A stretch of DNA of 64,000 nucleotides from positions 23,870,001-23,934,000 of the forward strand of contig OX579635.1 of NCBI GenBank assembly GCA_951230915.1, given 5' to 3'. The notes beneath the pieces are model-generated. The model did not search any database, was not told the DNA's origin, and saw nothing but the letters and a program-made list of their open reading frames with translations. Position 1 is the first letter of the stretch. Each line of letters opens with the position of its first letter. The position numbers were made by a program, and so were the translations under genes. The stretch is from Antitrichia curtipendula. Lineage: Eukaryota > Streptophyta > Bryopsida > Hypnales > Leucodontaceae. Below are positions 1 through 14,281 of this stretch, one piece after another.

Positions 1-1601
1 TTAAAAAAAAAGAGAAAATAAAAAAGGCAAAGGAAAAAAAAAAAAAAAAATTTGAGGAAGGAAGGAGTTTTAGAACTCTTTCAAATAATTATATGCCCCC
101 AAAATACCAAACTAAAAGCATAATTACGAACTAAAAGCAAAATGGAGTTGGATGGCGTTTTTTATAACATTTCAATTGTGACACTTGAAGATGGAACGCT
201 TAAAGTTGTGGAACTTGAGGTTAGTCACTGATTTCTTTTTCCAAAATTATCAATTCTGTACAAAAATACTAAATTTGAAATTTGAATTTTGAATCAAAAG
301 TTAGAGTTAAAGTTAGATTATTAGGAAGTTAGGAAATCCAAAAGTGAATTTAAAAGAAGTTCGAATATTAACCAAGCTTTTCAAAAAGATTTTAACCACA
401 AAAAATAGATTAAAATTCCAAAAGTTATGCTTGGATGGAAAGTAATAGTAAGATTAGATGAAAAATTAGAAAGTCATCTAAAAAAATATTTTACAAAAAC
501 ATCATATTTTTGAATTAAAATAGAATTAAAAGATAAAAGATAAAAATCATTTTGAAAGTCAAAATAAAAAAAATTGATGGATGAAGTTTGAAGCACCGGA
601 CAATAGTCAAACTTCATTTGTAGATAATTTTTATTGAGAAGGTTAAAATTATAAGTGTTTAACATTTTTATTAGAAATATAAAATTGAGAATTTAAAGAT
701 AAAAATACTCAACTCCAAAAAATAACAGTAGAATCAAAAGTCAAAAGTAATAGCCGATAGTTAAAGAATTTGAAGTAAAAACTTGAAGTAAAACCAAGGA
801 ACAAAATTAAGGTGGAATCTTTTAGAAAATATTCTAATATTTCTAAACCCACTTTGAGTTTGGAAAATAGTTCAATATTCAAGAAGTTAGAGTAGGGTGA
901 ACTTTGATCTGATTGGAAAGAAGTTTGGATGAAAGTCCAAATTTTTTACCAAGCTAAGTCAAATAACTTAAATTAAACTAATTTTGAACTTTTTTGCTAA
1001 TTATAGATATTTTCTATAAATAAAAATGTATCAGCTGGCAGCCAATGCTTGTCTATTATTTATTTATTTATTTTATATTCTATTTGATTCAAAATGATGA
1101 TTTTGATCTATATTAGCTCAAAAGTTCACATTTGGTTTAAATGAATATTATATTTTCATCATATGCGATATTAATTCTAGACTATATGGATTTGTCTAGA
1201 ATTAGTTAAACTAATCTTAAATGAAAAATTTGGATAGAAGAATCAAAACTAAAAATAAGCCAAAAATCCAAAGTGAATTTTGATAGTTAAAACATTAGAA
1301 ATTGAAGGAGAGGTTAATTTTAGGGTCAAACTTCATATGTAGATAACATTAAGGAAAATAGTCCCAATTTTGCAATCTTTATCATTTCGAAAAGGGTGTA
1401 TGAAATCCTAAAACTTAGAACATTTAACCTTTATGCTTCACTAACCCCTCACAAAGTCACAATCTTTAGTTTTGGTTGTCGTAGCCAAAATCGCTTGTAT
1501 CTACTAATTTCCTATTAATTTGATTTAGCATTGCATTTGGGAAAAACACCCAAAACAAACTATCCATTGCTTGAAGGGCACAATTGGATGGCATGTTTAG
1601 A

Positions 1602-2176
1602 CCTTGGGGAGATCACTTAGTGTATCTATAACTAACCACGTATGTTAAAGTGATTTTTTGCCCCCCTATTTACTTTTTAATGAATTTTGGTTTCGACCTA
1701 TAATTTTGAGTATTGTTTAATAAAGGCTATAGGTGTCTATTGCCCAAAACTCCCAATTCAAATACCATATTAAATGAACGTTGAAAAATGAATTAAAATG
1801 GCATGTTTTTCAACTCAAATATTTATAGAGAATGCATTTAGATGACCATTGCATCAATATTCAAGGAGTAGGAACTTTCAATAGAGATTTATTTTTGAGA
1901 ATTTTTTTTGTATTTTTTATACAATTTTTTCTTATATAAAATAGGGGTGTGAAAGTTATTTTCAGCTTTGTAGTGTATCTTTTTATTTCAAAAATTAGTA
2001 ACTAATTATAATTAACAAATAAAATTATCAATAATTCAAAACATAAACTTTCAAAATAGAAAAATCTACTCATATTTTTTTCTTTTCCTTTTATTTAAAT
2101 TTTAGAACATAAGATAGGGGTCTAAAATCTTAACGCACGTAGTTCCTAATGGACCCTCTAAGTGATCTCCCTGGGG
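1602..2176. mobile_element. Putative MITE with ~45-bp imperfect terminal inverted repeats
   Basis: The left end near 1602 reads GGGGAGATCACTTAGTG and continues through a CGTATGTTAAA-like stretch. The right end, on the opposite strand near 2176, reads CAGGGAGATCACTTAGAG and continues through CGTGCGTTAAG. The two ends align over roughly 45 bp with mismatches. The interior (about 575 bp) is AT-rich and non-coding. I could not find a clear target-site duplication, so the superfamily is unassigned. Confidence 0.45.
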
Positions 2177-3269
2177 ATTTTTTGGAATATTATTTAAAAA
2201 ATATACGAAATGTTCATTGTTTTGCTATATAAATTCTTTTCACTTACTATCTCCTTGCAAAAGCTATGTCTCCAAGAAAAAAATGTTATATATATTTACA
2301 CTATTTATTTTTATTTGATCAGTATTCCATTTAGGTTATTATTCCATTTAACTTCACCTAACTGTGACCCCTTCCTATTGAACCTACCCAAATAGATTCT
2401 TGCCTAAAATGTACTCCCACTATTCACAAGAGTTTAGGATCGGTTTTAAAAATACCTATTTTCAACACTATGAAAATTCATAGTTCATTCATCTGATGTT
2501 CAATAAATGTATAAAAAAAAATATCACTACGTATGAGTTTCTTTTTGCAATTTCCAAGAGGAAGTTTGTAGCTAGGCGACTTTGAGTGATAGTGGACAAT
2601 CCTTGCCATTCAAAGATTAGTGTAAATACACATTAAACTAAGTTATGGCTGACACCTTTGCTAGTAAATGCCCCACATTTCATAAGAAGAAAATTGTGTT
2701 TAAGTCGATACAACCAACTTGACGTTTTCTGTTTCTAACGTAAAATTCTGTATTCCATTCTGTGTTGGAATGCATAATTTTGCGATGTGAACAGAAAAAA
2801 ACATCAAGTTGATGGTGTTGACTTAAAATGCAAGTTTCCTTCTAGTGTTTACAAATTGACGTGTTGCTTTTACTAACATGAATCAGCTGTATAGGAGACA
2901 GGAACAGATTCCTATTGGTTTTAGTATCGAATACCTTAATTTTAACAAAGCACACAAGATTCTGCATAAGCTTATTTGTTCAATTTTTATGTCTTTGATT
3001 CCGCTTATGCAAGAAAAGATTCTGATTTAGTGTTTCTCGTCAGTGACTCAACTCGTACGCAAGAGGGTTCGGCTGCATCAAAGGAGAACGAGAATTGCCT
3101 TCAGGGTAGGCAAGTACTACACGACATGATTGTGGTCACACGTGGGAATAATAATAATTCTGAGCTCCCACTTAAGGTAAAAGTCTCGAGAATAGTTCGG
3201 GCATTAAGAACCGCCCACCTGTAAAATGTATATGATTTGTACATGCTGTTTGTCCATAGCCTTCACTGC

Positions 3270-3500
3270 TGTACAAACAGTGTACATTTCAGGGGTGGAC
3301 GATTTTGGAGCCCTATGCCAGTTCAACTTCAAAATTTCATAACTAATTTTTAAAAAGCTCCAAAAAAAATATGAGAAGACTAAGGTTAGATGCCAAATCC
3401 ACTTCTTTTTCAAGGAAAATTGACTGAAAAGTATTTCAAGAAGTTTCGCCTTCCCAAAATTCGGTTTCTACTCTTAGGTGGGTGATTTCTGGACCTGTTA
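3270..3500 (+). repeat. Dispersed repeat family R1, copy 1
   Basis: This block aligns by eye with 23088-23315 and partly with 22125-22290 in the same orientation. Shared landmarks are a GGTGGACGATT motif, GAGCCCTATG, CATAACTAATT and TATTTCAAGAAGTTTC. It is non-coding and diverged, and looks like a fragment of an old transposable element. Confidence 0.65.
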
Positions 3501-4439
3501 CCTTAATTGTTGCTTCTAAATACTCCAGGAGATCAAGTCTGTCTAGTATTTTTGAACTCTCTTAAGTTTTGGAAACAAAAACCACAACAAAATGGCTACA
3601 AATATTAACTACTAACTTAGAGTATGCTAGCATGCATAGGCAAATCAAAACGTCCTCAAACATCACACAATTGGAAGCAATATTGATTTCTTTTGGAGAT
3701 TTGAAAGTGGAAGCTCTAGCATAGCTCCAAACCTGATTGATTAATTTGTTGGATAGGAAAGGAATCATGTTTATTAATATTTTATATCATGTTTATCTTA
3801 ACAAAGTTTCATATATGGTTATCAAATCCTTGCATCCATGCATGTGCAATTTGTAGGTGAGCAAGCAATTCCCTTTGGGTTGTAATTCATCCTTTCAAGT
3901 TTCAATGTAAGTGTCCTAAAGGCATGTACAATTTTTTCCACCTGGTTTTTCAAATTTTTTTTGTTAGTTTCCTAGGATTTGTACTATGAGGATTTTCAAA
4001 TTACTTCATTGTAAATCAAAGTTCTATACTGCAAACACACTTTGTTGTGATCATATTTTTACTTCAAAGAGCTCAATATGTTTCATTTCATTACTTACTT
4101 TTTTGTTAAATAATGATCCTTCACTTAATAAAATTATCATAAATAGGATTTTACTTTTGAACTCGTATAAAAAATAATTATTCTTGTAAAAAAATATGAT
4201 TATATAATCTTAAATGTATTTTAGAAGGAATTTAATTTTTTTGGTTTCAAAATTCATTGACAAATATTAGTTGGAAGTACTGACAAATCCAACCATATAC
4301 ATATGGTTTGTGTACCAATGCTTACTAATGTCAATTTGTGTGACATGCATCATCAACCCCTAGAGGATCAAACACTCAAATTTTGAACAAAATGCAAATG
4401 CAAACATGTCCCAAGCGCATAAAACCTTGGGGTTTTCAT

Positions 4440-4860
4440 CAATCTAAATATTTGTAGAGTCTTGTATTAGTTTTTTTGCATTGGTATGGTATAAATTTCA
4501 TAACTTTTTCTTGTAAATATTCTACAGTTCAAAGGATGAAAGTAGGTTTGTCCTCAAAATGTATCATTTTTAGTTTGAAGAATGACCATTCAAAAAGTAC
4601 TTGATTAAATAAGGAAAATGTATTAAAAACTTGAAAAATCACCATTATTATGACTTAATATTTTGAACTTAAAAAATACAATTAACTTGTGAAAGTTATA
4701 CATATCCAATCTATAAATCTGTAATGAATTTTAGAAAGAATTCTCAATTTTTGGTTTCAAATTATTTTGAAAAATATTAGTTAGTACAACAATGATCTAA
4801 GAATATGGATTTGATATGTAGATCAAATTTTTGAACTTTTGTTCAAAATATTAAACCCTA
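4440..4860 (+). repeat. Dispersed repeat family R2, copy 1
   Basis: Aligns with 56985-57395 in the same orientation, sharing an ordered set of AT-rich words (AAATATTCTA, TTAATATTTTGAACTTA, GAAAAATATTAGTT). Shorter related pieces lie near 4215-4330 and 20810-20910. No coding capacity is seen. Confidence 0.55.
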
Positions 4861-4894
4861 AAAACCATATAAGGATGCTAAAGACCTAAGAGGT

Positions 4895-5000
4895 TCAATG
4901 GATGACCATTGTTAATTATAGAAACAAAGAATGCACCTATTGGTCCAATAATTAGAGTATTTTGCTAACTACCTTGGTCATAGGGGCCACATTCTTCCAT
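4895..5000 (+). repeat. Dispersed repeat family R3, copy 1
   Basis: Shares the ordered words CAATGGATGA, AATGCACCTATTGGTCCAA and ACTACCTTGGTCA with 22610-22715 (same orientation) and, inverted, with 13600-13740. The copy ends just downstream of the zinc-finger gene and may contribute its 3' sequence. Confidence 0.65.
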
Positions 5001-5019
5001 AGTTAACTTAGTCATATTA

Positions 5020-6948
<1,929 letters not shown>

Positions 6949-7023
6949 GTTGATGACCAATTTGATCTTTTCAAAGATTGGTGATTGTACAAGTATTCTT
7001 ATAGTTTGGCAAAGAAAGTACAA

Positions 7024-9420
7024 AGTATATAAAAAAAAATTGCCACAATGATATAATCACCTAATTTAAAGTAAATATATATTAATAAAACTATTCTTAG
7101 ATCAAAATAAAGGTTTTCTCTCAATATATATTCATTGTAAAAGTAAAAGTAAAATATTAGACATAAAGGTAAAAAATTAAATTTAAAAATAAAAAATAAA
7201 ACAACAATAGAAATAAAAGATGTTCAACATAATGGGAAACATGAAGATCATAGGAGAAAGCATTGCCTTCAACAAAGACAAAATCACAATATTCATGAGA
7301 AAATTGAGCTATTGAAATATCAGTCCAAGAGACAACAACTTGTAAGGATCCAAGCCATCAGATATGGCATACATAACCTCTAGCAAATCTGCAAGTAATG
7401 AAACTCTAATAGTGAGCAACTGATGTCTAATCTTTGGATCTTCACAAACAAATGTAGCAGAGCTCATCTATGTGGAACAATTTGCAGGTACACTACCTGT
7501 TACATTCACAAAAATGTGGAAAATTTAGCAAACCTTCAATTTAACAACAATTTCTCATTATGAAAAAATGGGAATACTAGTGTGTTAAAACTTGATGAAT
7601 TTGTAGTGTTTTTAGCAACTTGAACTAATTTTGAAAAGCAAATCACTACCTCTATTCGATTCCAACTCTAAATTTGAAGCCAATCTATTATACTGGTCCA
7701 TAGTATTGTCAATGGCCAAGGCTAAGGTCCAAATTTCTTTGTACAAATGAAGAAGGTGAGGAAATGTAAAGTGAGCAACATGAAGAAATATTTGACTTGA
7801 GTGCACTTTGTAGTTTTCCTTGAAGAATCGATTTGTTCTCCCTTTCCCATATTGTACATTTCCTATAACCTGCACAGCATGTGATTTTCACAATTAGCTC
7901 AAGTTGTAGAAAACACCGCTTAGATGTGCTAAATTTCAAATTTAACACACTGTTATGCACGTTTCTTATACAAAAAGAACCAAGTTTTGGTAGAAAGTTT
8001 GTAACATTTAGCTACATTTGTGACCACTATTGTGTTTCTGAGTTTACAGAAGAAGAAATTTGTTGTGGGAGAGGTTTAGAATTGTAGATAATGAATACGA
8101 TGGTTGAGATGCTTATGTATCTAATGCCAACGTCTTGTCTTTATTATCACCTGATTCACCCCGACATGATGGTTCCATATTGATATAGCAATAAACTTGA
8201 AGGAAAAACAAGAGACAAATTACAAGTCTATTTGCACAAAATAGTTATATATCTATATTTATTTGTATGAGCTTCACTATGATCCTCTACATAATTGTCA
8301 CAAATTGAATAATTCAAACATGTTTAAAAATCTTAAAACTACAATATTCCTAAAACATTAATTATTTGGAATGATGGGCTCCCAAATTCAACAACATGCC
8401 TCATTTTCATGGAGCAATAGAAATTAGTACATGTTTGAACCAATGCTTAATGGTCTCCCTTGGGATAGGCAAAAGAAGTCTTAGCTACAAAAGAAAGACC
8501 CTAGAATGTAGCTTGAAAACGGTGCCCCACTTAGGCAGTGCCATAAGAATCAATTTTTTATTATTTGCATCAAGTCACTGAATGGCTATAGAGAAGAGTT
8601 ACCTTCAACAAGGAACAACGTGCTTCATGAAGATCAAGGATTTTTTTGCATTATAATATAACTAATTTTGGAATACCCTGTTCAAACTCCAAACATATAC
8701 CACCAATACTTAGATTATCAAATTAATAAGTGGCAATCAAAGCAAGCACATCATTTGTCAAAGATATTGAAGCTCGAGACATTTACTACTCCTACCTCAA
8801 ATCTTTGAAACTCCAAAATTCAAATCTTCACTTAACCCTAAATGCCAAAAAGAACAAAGTAGCAGCTTCTACATGTAAAGGAATTAAAAACAAATCATCT
8901 TGGAAGGTAACAAAATGTACCAATAGAAAGACCAAATTACATTTGTCAACAATAAATTTTTTTTCTTGAAGCTACTATAATTGACTATTAGCTTCCAAAG
9001 TGGACTTTTGAATTTGAACTTAGGCACTTAATAGTTAATCGTGATATGTCCATGATGCCTACAAACCTTTTCATCATTCACTCTTCCTTCAAATGAGTAC
9101 AAATGTTTTCACCAAAAAATTAAAAGGTGGTTGAATGATAAGGTAGAAGATGCTACTTGCATCACTTTAAGCATTTTATTATATTTAAGAGTGTATTTCA
9201 ATGGGAGATCAATGTAGGGTTGTGGATAGATGACTTTGAGTATAAGAGCTATGTTTGTTGTGATAAAAAAGTATCAAAGATACTTTATTCACTTTGAATA
9301 AGATCCAACCAAAAATTAGACAATTTAAATAATAAAAATAATACTCAATTGCTTGTTTGGACGCTTATTAGGACACATTTAAATGTAACTACCTTAGTCA
9401 TGTGAAAATATGCCAACAAA
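7024..9420. other. Intergenic region with unassigned exon-like fragments
   Basis: AT-rich spacer. On the minus strand, two open stretches look exon-like. One lies at 7612-7875 (frame contains FPHLLHLYKEIWTLALAID). The other is about 7335-7469 (frame contains HQLLTIRVSLLADLLEVMY and ends in a stop). A GT donor-like site after the first and a TAACAG acceptor before the second can be found, but joining them runs into a stop. I do not recognise the family. A decayed gene or element is as likely as a real one. Confidence 0.3.
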
Positions 9421-9506
9421 TATCATCCTCTAAATATATACCACTCATCATCTAAATATATGTCGCCCTCTAAGTATATGTCATCCTCTAAATATTTGTC
9501 ATCCAC
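9421..9506 (+). repeat. Short tandem repeat, ~20-bp unit
   Basis: About four to five imperfect copies of a CATCCTCTAAATATATGTC-like unit. It lies upstream of the YIP1 gene leader and has no coding role that I can see. Confidence 0.7.
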
Positions 9507-9699
9507 AGACGAGGACTGAGTCGGCCGACAACTGCCAAGTGACACCACATCATTGGTTGCCAGGTGTCATCACTAAGTCCTTTTACCTCAAATGACATCA
9601 CCGTCCACAGCGTTCCCATGTTCGTTCCCGAATCCTTTCTGGAACAAGGACAACCTCAGCCATCTAAGGATCCAACTGGAATTCGTTCTCAGACCCGTT

Positions 9700-10675
9700 C
9701 CCACACGTTCCCCTTTGTTACCATCTCGGATTCTACACTTTGAGAACCTGCTCCGCGGGGGAGAGGGTCATTCGTCTCCGCCGTCTGTCAAAGGTATCAA
9801 AATTCCCGGCACGAAGAAAGCTTTGACTTCGAGATTTATGGGATTCAAAGCTCAAATGTTTTCCAAGGATTCCGAGAGAGCTAATTTTGAGTTTCAGGTG
9901 CGTTTCTAGGGTTAACCGGAGCTTGTGGGAGGCTTTGCACGATTTGAGTTCTGAATTTCTGTTGTTGAGGTTGCGTTGGAGTCCGATTGGAGCAGAGAAT
10001 TGTAAGTAGTGAAGTGGGTGACTGTTTTTTTTCTGGGTTTTCGGAGTTGAATTTGTTTTGGTTAAGATTTTAGAGTTTCATTTTCGTGTTGGTTTTAGGT
10101 TGACTCGCAACGTGAAGGAGCTGTGAAAGCCAGACTCTACTCATCAGTTGAAGGTACGAAATTGAATCGAGTGAATTCTTATACTATTAAAGGATCTAAT
10201 GCATGTAATTATTTCGAAACCCTGGAAAGTGCAGTTTGTAAAGACTCCGTGAAGTGTGTTTAATGAGAAGACATAGTGAGCTGTGTGAAAAAAAATTTAG
10301 AATGAGGAAATTGGGTTCCCTTAGGAAAGCTGTCCTTCCGAAGCAGGCAATATCAGCTGACGTGTCTTTCTGTAGTTTAGGGACTGAGATTTCATGATTT
10401 TACATGACCAGTTTGATTGATCATGTTGTGAATTTTTTATTCCAGACAGGGTTAAATTTTGTATCATCACAATCAACGAAGAACATTGTATGTGTTGGGT
10501 CAAAGAATGAGTAAAATTGAGCACGAGAAGGTCCCCGTGTATCTCACTCAAAAATGCTAAAGAAAACATCTGGGTCTTATGAAGCGTAATTGCTATGTAT
10601 GATGTGATTGACTATGTCTTTCTTTTGGGGAACTGGCAGTTTGTCTGCTCGGACTTTTGAGGCTGTGAGGAAGAA
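9700..10675 (+). other. 5' leader exons and promoter-proximal region of the YIP1 family gene
   Basis: GC content rises here compared with the upstream spacer. Plausible leader exons end at 9897 (CAG then GTGCGT), span 10099-10153 (TTTTAG acceptor, GAAG then GTACG donor), and begin at 10640 (GGCAG acceptor), running into the ATG at 10676. The open frame at 9592-9909 is interpreted as untranslated leader or promoter sequence because it resembles no family and is not spliced in frame to the coding exons. The transcription start is not visible. Confidence 0.45.
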
Positions 10676-10759
10676 ATGCCGAACGATGTGGCATTATCAT
10701 TTGATGGTACCGAAGGCTCTAGAACACAGCCCTATTTGAGAAGACCGACACCACAGTTC

Positions 10760-10794
<35 letters not shown>

Positions 10795-12414
10795 CCGCCC
10801 GGGGCCTGATCCTGCACGTAATGGACCTGCCCCTGGACTTCAATTCATGAACTTTGATTTAGCCTCTGGGTCAGGATCTAGTGCACCACTGGCTCCCAGT
10901 AACGCATATGGCGGTAGCAGCGGCAGTGGATATGTCTCCTTTGAAGATGAACCTCCCCTTTTAGAAGGTACGAAAAGCTTCCTCTCCTCTGTTTTTCTGA
11001 TTATGAATTTAGGGTTTATAACATTCTAGAGGAACCTTGTTGAGCGCCCTCTGAAATGGCATGAAAACGAATCCCTGACTCCCTCACTTGCGAAAGTCAA
11101 ATTCGAATTGAAGAAGTATGAGCTCCTCAAGCCATGAGCCAATGTGAGCGTGATAGTATGTTGTAGCTTTAATTTTGCTTGATTTGCTCTGATTCGGCAT
11201 GACTTTGCTCTAGATAACTCTTAGATGGCACCGTTCTCGCCGGTGCTCACTCAAGAATGTTTTGTGAGAATCTGCGTGATGACTTTCTTTACATCTGGAA
11301 TGTCGTAACCCTATTTTGACGTCTAATCTTACATAGCCTTATCTTCTTGTGGGATGCGCAGAACTTGGTATAAATGTTGGACAAATAACGCAAAAAATGC
11401 TGAATATACTCAATCCATTGAGGTTGGATCCGAGCTTACATGAGGATCCGGACCTCTCTGGCCCTTTCTTGTTTTGCATACTCTTTGGACTTGCACAGCT
11501 TCTTTCAGGGAAGGTGCACTTCGGTGTCATTTTAGGGTGGACCTCCGTTGCATCCGTATTTTTGTACCTGGTGTTCAATCTTCTGGCAGGGCGGAATGGC
11601 AATCTCGACTTGTATCGATGTGTTAGCATCCTTGGTTACTCCCTGGTGCCGATTGTAATCTTCTCGATTGTGTCTATTTTTCTACCCAACAGGTACGACA
11701 CAACCCTACTCGATCTCCAATGTCTAGTTCTGGTTAGCAGCTCCTTAAAAATGAGTTGACCGAGGCATGCATTCATTGATAAAACAAAGAACAGTAGATT
11801 GATGTGAGATTGGAAATTTTATCGATAAGAAAATGATCAAACCAGCAACAAGTCACCCTCTCAACCATTGCATACTTGGAGCCAAGACAAGGTTCTGAAT
11901 ATTATTAAGGATTTTATCTACTGTAGAGCCAGAGTTTTAAAGTATGCTCTACCCCAGGCTTGTGATTCGTTGTCTCTCTCGCTTAAAGTAATTTGTGGAC
12001 AAATTGTAGACGTGTTCATTGCTCAGAGTTTAGGGTTCAGATTGTTCAGAGTTTAGGGTTTAGAGCTGTGTACATAACTCTGAACAATCTTAGATCTCTT
12101 GTACTTGGGGTGACTAATCAAGAGGAGATGTAAGACGTTCTAGAACGGTCTCAACAATGCCTGATTTTGAATGATTTGTTCATGTTAGACCACGTGCCTC
12201 AATTTTGGTACCTCTTTGACCAAGTGACCAAGTGTGCCTTTGTTGCAGGAGCATGTTGCGGTACCTCATTGGAGCAGTGACCGTGTTATGGTGTACAAGG
12301 GCATCGACGAATCTCATCACTTTTCTTTCGCCACAAGCGGACGATTTTCGTTCTCTGATTGCCTACCCGTGCGCCTTGATCTATTTAGCCTTCTCCCTCC
12401 TTGTCATATTTTGA
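10676..12414 (+). CDS. YIP1 family Golgi membrane protein (YIPF5/YIP1-like)
   Basis: Coding exons 10676-10967, 11362-11692 and 12249-12414 join in phase to give 262 residues. The N-terminal ~97 residues are cytosolic, Pro/Gly/Ser-rich, and carry an 11-residue polyglutamine run (residues 29-39) encoded by CAA-(CAG)9-CAA. Then comes the conserved segment PPLLEELGIN, DLSGPF, LAGRNGNLDLYR and SILGYSLVP, followed by hydrophobic segments consistent with the five-span Yip1 domain. The protein ends SLLVIF at the C-terminus, as plant Yip1 proteins do. Family members sit in Golgi and trans-Golgi membranes, bind Rab GTPases and partner proteins, and act in ER-Golgi traffic. Exon ends are GAAG/GTACG, CGCAG/AAC, ACAG/GTACG and TTGCAG/GAGC. 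Which plant YIP subgroup it belongs to cannot be settled here. Confidence 0.92.
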
Positions 12415-14049
12415 ACCTTGAAAGCAGCTGTAACGTTCATGTCTACCGTTTTATGCATATGTAATTCAGGTACCAGCCTAGGTCATGTATTGTACACAGC
12501 TTTCCATTGACTTCCCCAATGCGGTTTCTGCGTATTTGCGGCTAGTAAGTAGGCCTAGAATCATGAAGTCTATGTAAGTTATGTCACGTTGTTGATAGTC
12601 ACAGTTGTGGCCTGTGATATTTGTAGCTTGGAATCTGTGTAAGGTTGTAAAGTTACCTTCAATGGAGCAAGATTTTGCCTTCTAAAAGTGCTGCGTAGAA
12701 TTACTTTTGTTGCTATCAGACACCTTTGTTATGTCATCAACAAACTTGAAACCGATTTTCAAGGTTTAGAATTCACTCATCAATATCCCTGTCACTACTG
12801 GTTTTTATGCATATTTTTGAATAATCTATTGTATTATACGATAGTGTTGATATCAATATTACTATCCATCACCCATTCATGTATTGGACTATTGTGTATG
12901 TAGTAAGTTACACAAGATTTTCTTGACTAGTAATGTATCAACAATCTAAGGTGGAGACACCCATACCCGATCATCTAAGCTGTTTTTGAGCACATGATGA
13001 GCAGTATGAGGGGATGCATATTTTTCTGTAGTAGAAGGATTGGAAATACAGAGACTGCAATTTTTCAGTAATTTTATTTCCAAAACTGGAATTATTGTGA
13101 TTTTTGGGAGTCCAAATGTAGGCTGAACCCATAGTCAGTCTATAGAGTTCTTCAGTTCCGCTTCTGAAGAGCATACTACCTGTTCACTTCTGCATTGAAA
13201 AAGCACATGCATGTGTGAGGACATATTATCATTATCATCACACTTGGCATTCACAAAGCACTACGCACATATCTTTTAGTGGTCCTGCTTGGAACCTCAT
13301 TACAACTACAAATCACACCTTCCTTGGCCCAAAATATTGATGCCCTATCTGTCGGGTATGGGACCCTGGTTGGGTATAGGTGTCTCTACCTTATCCAACT
13401 TTATTCTCTACAAATAGGTTGTTTAAAGTGAGTTTTATTATTGTTCAGTATTGTACAACGTACATAAAAAGATGCATCAATTGAAACTACAGTTAAGCTT
13501 ATTAGGGGCATGAGCAGTTACTTCTCGCTATCATGTCACATGTAGTCACTGGGTTATTAATCATTCATCTAAAATTTATTCTTGTCTTGTACTTAATCCT
13601 AGAAGGATGCTGCCCCTATGGCCAAGATAGTCACCAAAATACTCTAATTATTGGACCAATAGGTGTATTCTTTGTTTCTACAATTAATAGTGAAGTCATC
13701 CATCGGACCTTTTAGACTTGTAGCATCTTCAGAGGGTTAAGTAGAAAATTCATAAACCCATGTATAACAATCAATAATGCAACATTCTTTCATATGGTGC
13801 ATTACAATATTCCATCAACAAGTTACTATAGAATTAATCCTTTAGATTCTAGAGTTGTTTTGGTGAGAACAAAAATATAAACATAATCTTTAGGAAATGT
13901 GAGATTATTGAGGAAAGAAGAACCTAAATACATAAAGTAACAATATTGAAATGGAGAATGTATGATAGATAATGGGTGTGCAAAAAATTAGAACAATCCG
14001 CCATTTATATTGCAAGAATTGAGTTTCTTGATTGTGGATACAACGTTGA
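12415..14049. other. 3' region of the YIP1 gene and repeat-bearing spacer
   Basis: Likely 3' UTR for the first few hundred bases, then AT-rich spacer without a supported gene. An inverted member of the R3 repeat family lies at 13600-13740. Small open frames here have no recognisable content. Confidence 0.5.
13600..13740 (-). repeat. Dispersed repeat family R3, inverted copy
   Basis: Reverse complement shows the same ordered words as 4895-5000 and 22610-22715, notably TTGGTCCAATAATTAGAG-like sequence and the GATGACT...TTAAT segment. Non-coding. Confidence 0.6.
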
Positions 14050-14281
14050 CACTACAAGAGAAAAGGGTGTTTTAAGTATAGTCCTAGAGATAACATTTTA
14101 AGTAATGACCTTTTTAGAAGATTTTCAATAAGAATTTACAAGATATTTGTGTCTTTCTAGTAGAATTTTACTAGAAAGACACAAATATCTTGTAAATTCT
14201 TACTGAAAATCTTCTAAAAAGGTCATTACTTAAAATGTTATCTCTAAGACTATACTTAAAACACCCCTTTCTCTTGTAGTG
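14050..14281. mobile_element. 232-bp foldback MITE with CACTA-type ends
   Basis: The element begins CACTACAAGAG and ends with its exact complement CTCTTGTAGTG. The two ~110-bp arms are almost perfectly complementary along their full length, with only a few bases of loop around 14160. It is flanked by TGA at 14047-14049 and TGA at 14282-14284, a 3-bp target-site duplication. CACTA ends plus a 3-bp duplication are the hallmarks of the CACTA (En/Spm) superfamily. It has no coding capacity and would need a transposase in trans. Its transcript would form a long hairpin. Confidence 0.92.

Larger units (their letters stand above)
1..4980. other. AT-rich intergenic region without supported gene
   Basis: No open frame here shows a recognisable domain or a convincing splice pattern. 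The stretch is strongly AT-rich and holds members of several degenerate repeat families that recur elsewhere in the window, plus one putative inverted-repeat element at 1602-2176. A short frame at 2976-3224 (+) has gene-like composition and ends near a GT donor-like site, but matches nothing I recognise. Confidence 0.6.

Noticed and set aside
9592..9909. 105-codon frame upstream of the YIP1 gene as a separate gene
   Set aside because: It starts in a low-complexity region, has no recognisable domain, and its 3' part is better explained as a non-coding leader exon with a CAG/GTGCGT donor.
12020..12090. TTTAGGG motifs suggesting an interstitial telomere
   Set aside because: Only two or three scattered copies lie within a short inverted repeat inside the second coding intron of the YIP1 gene; there is no tandem telomeric array.
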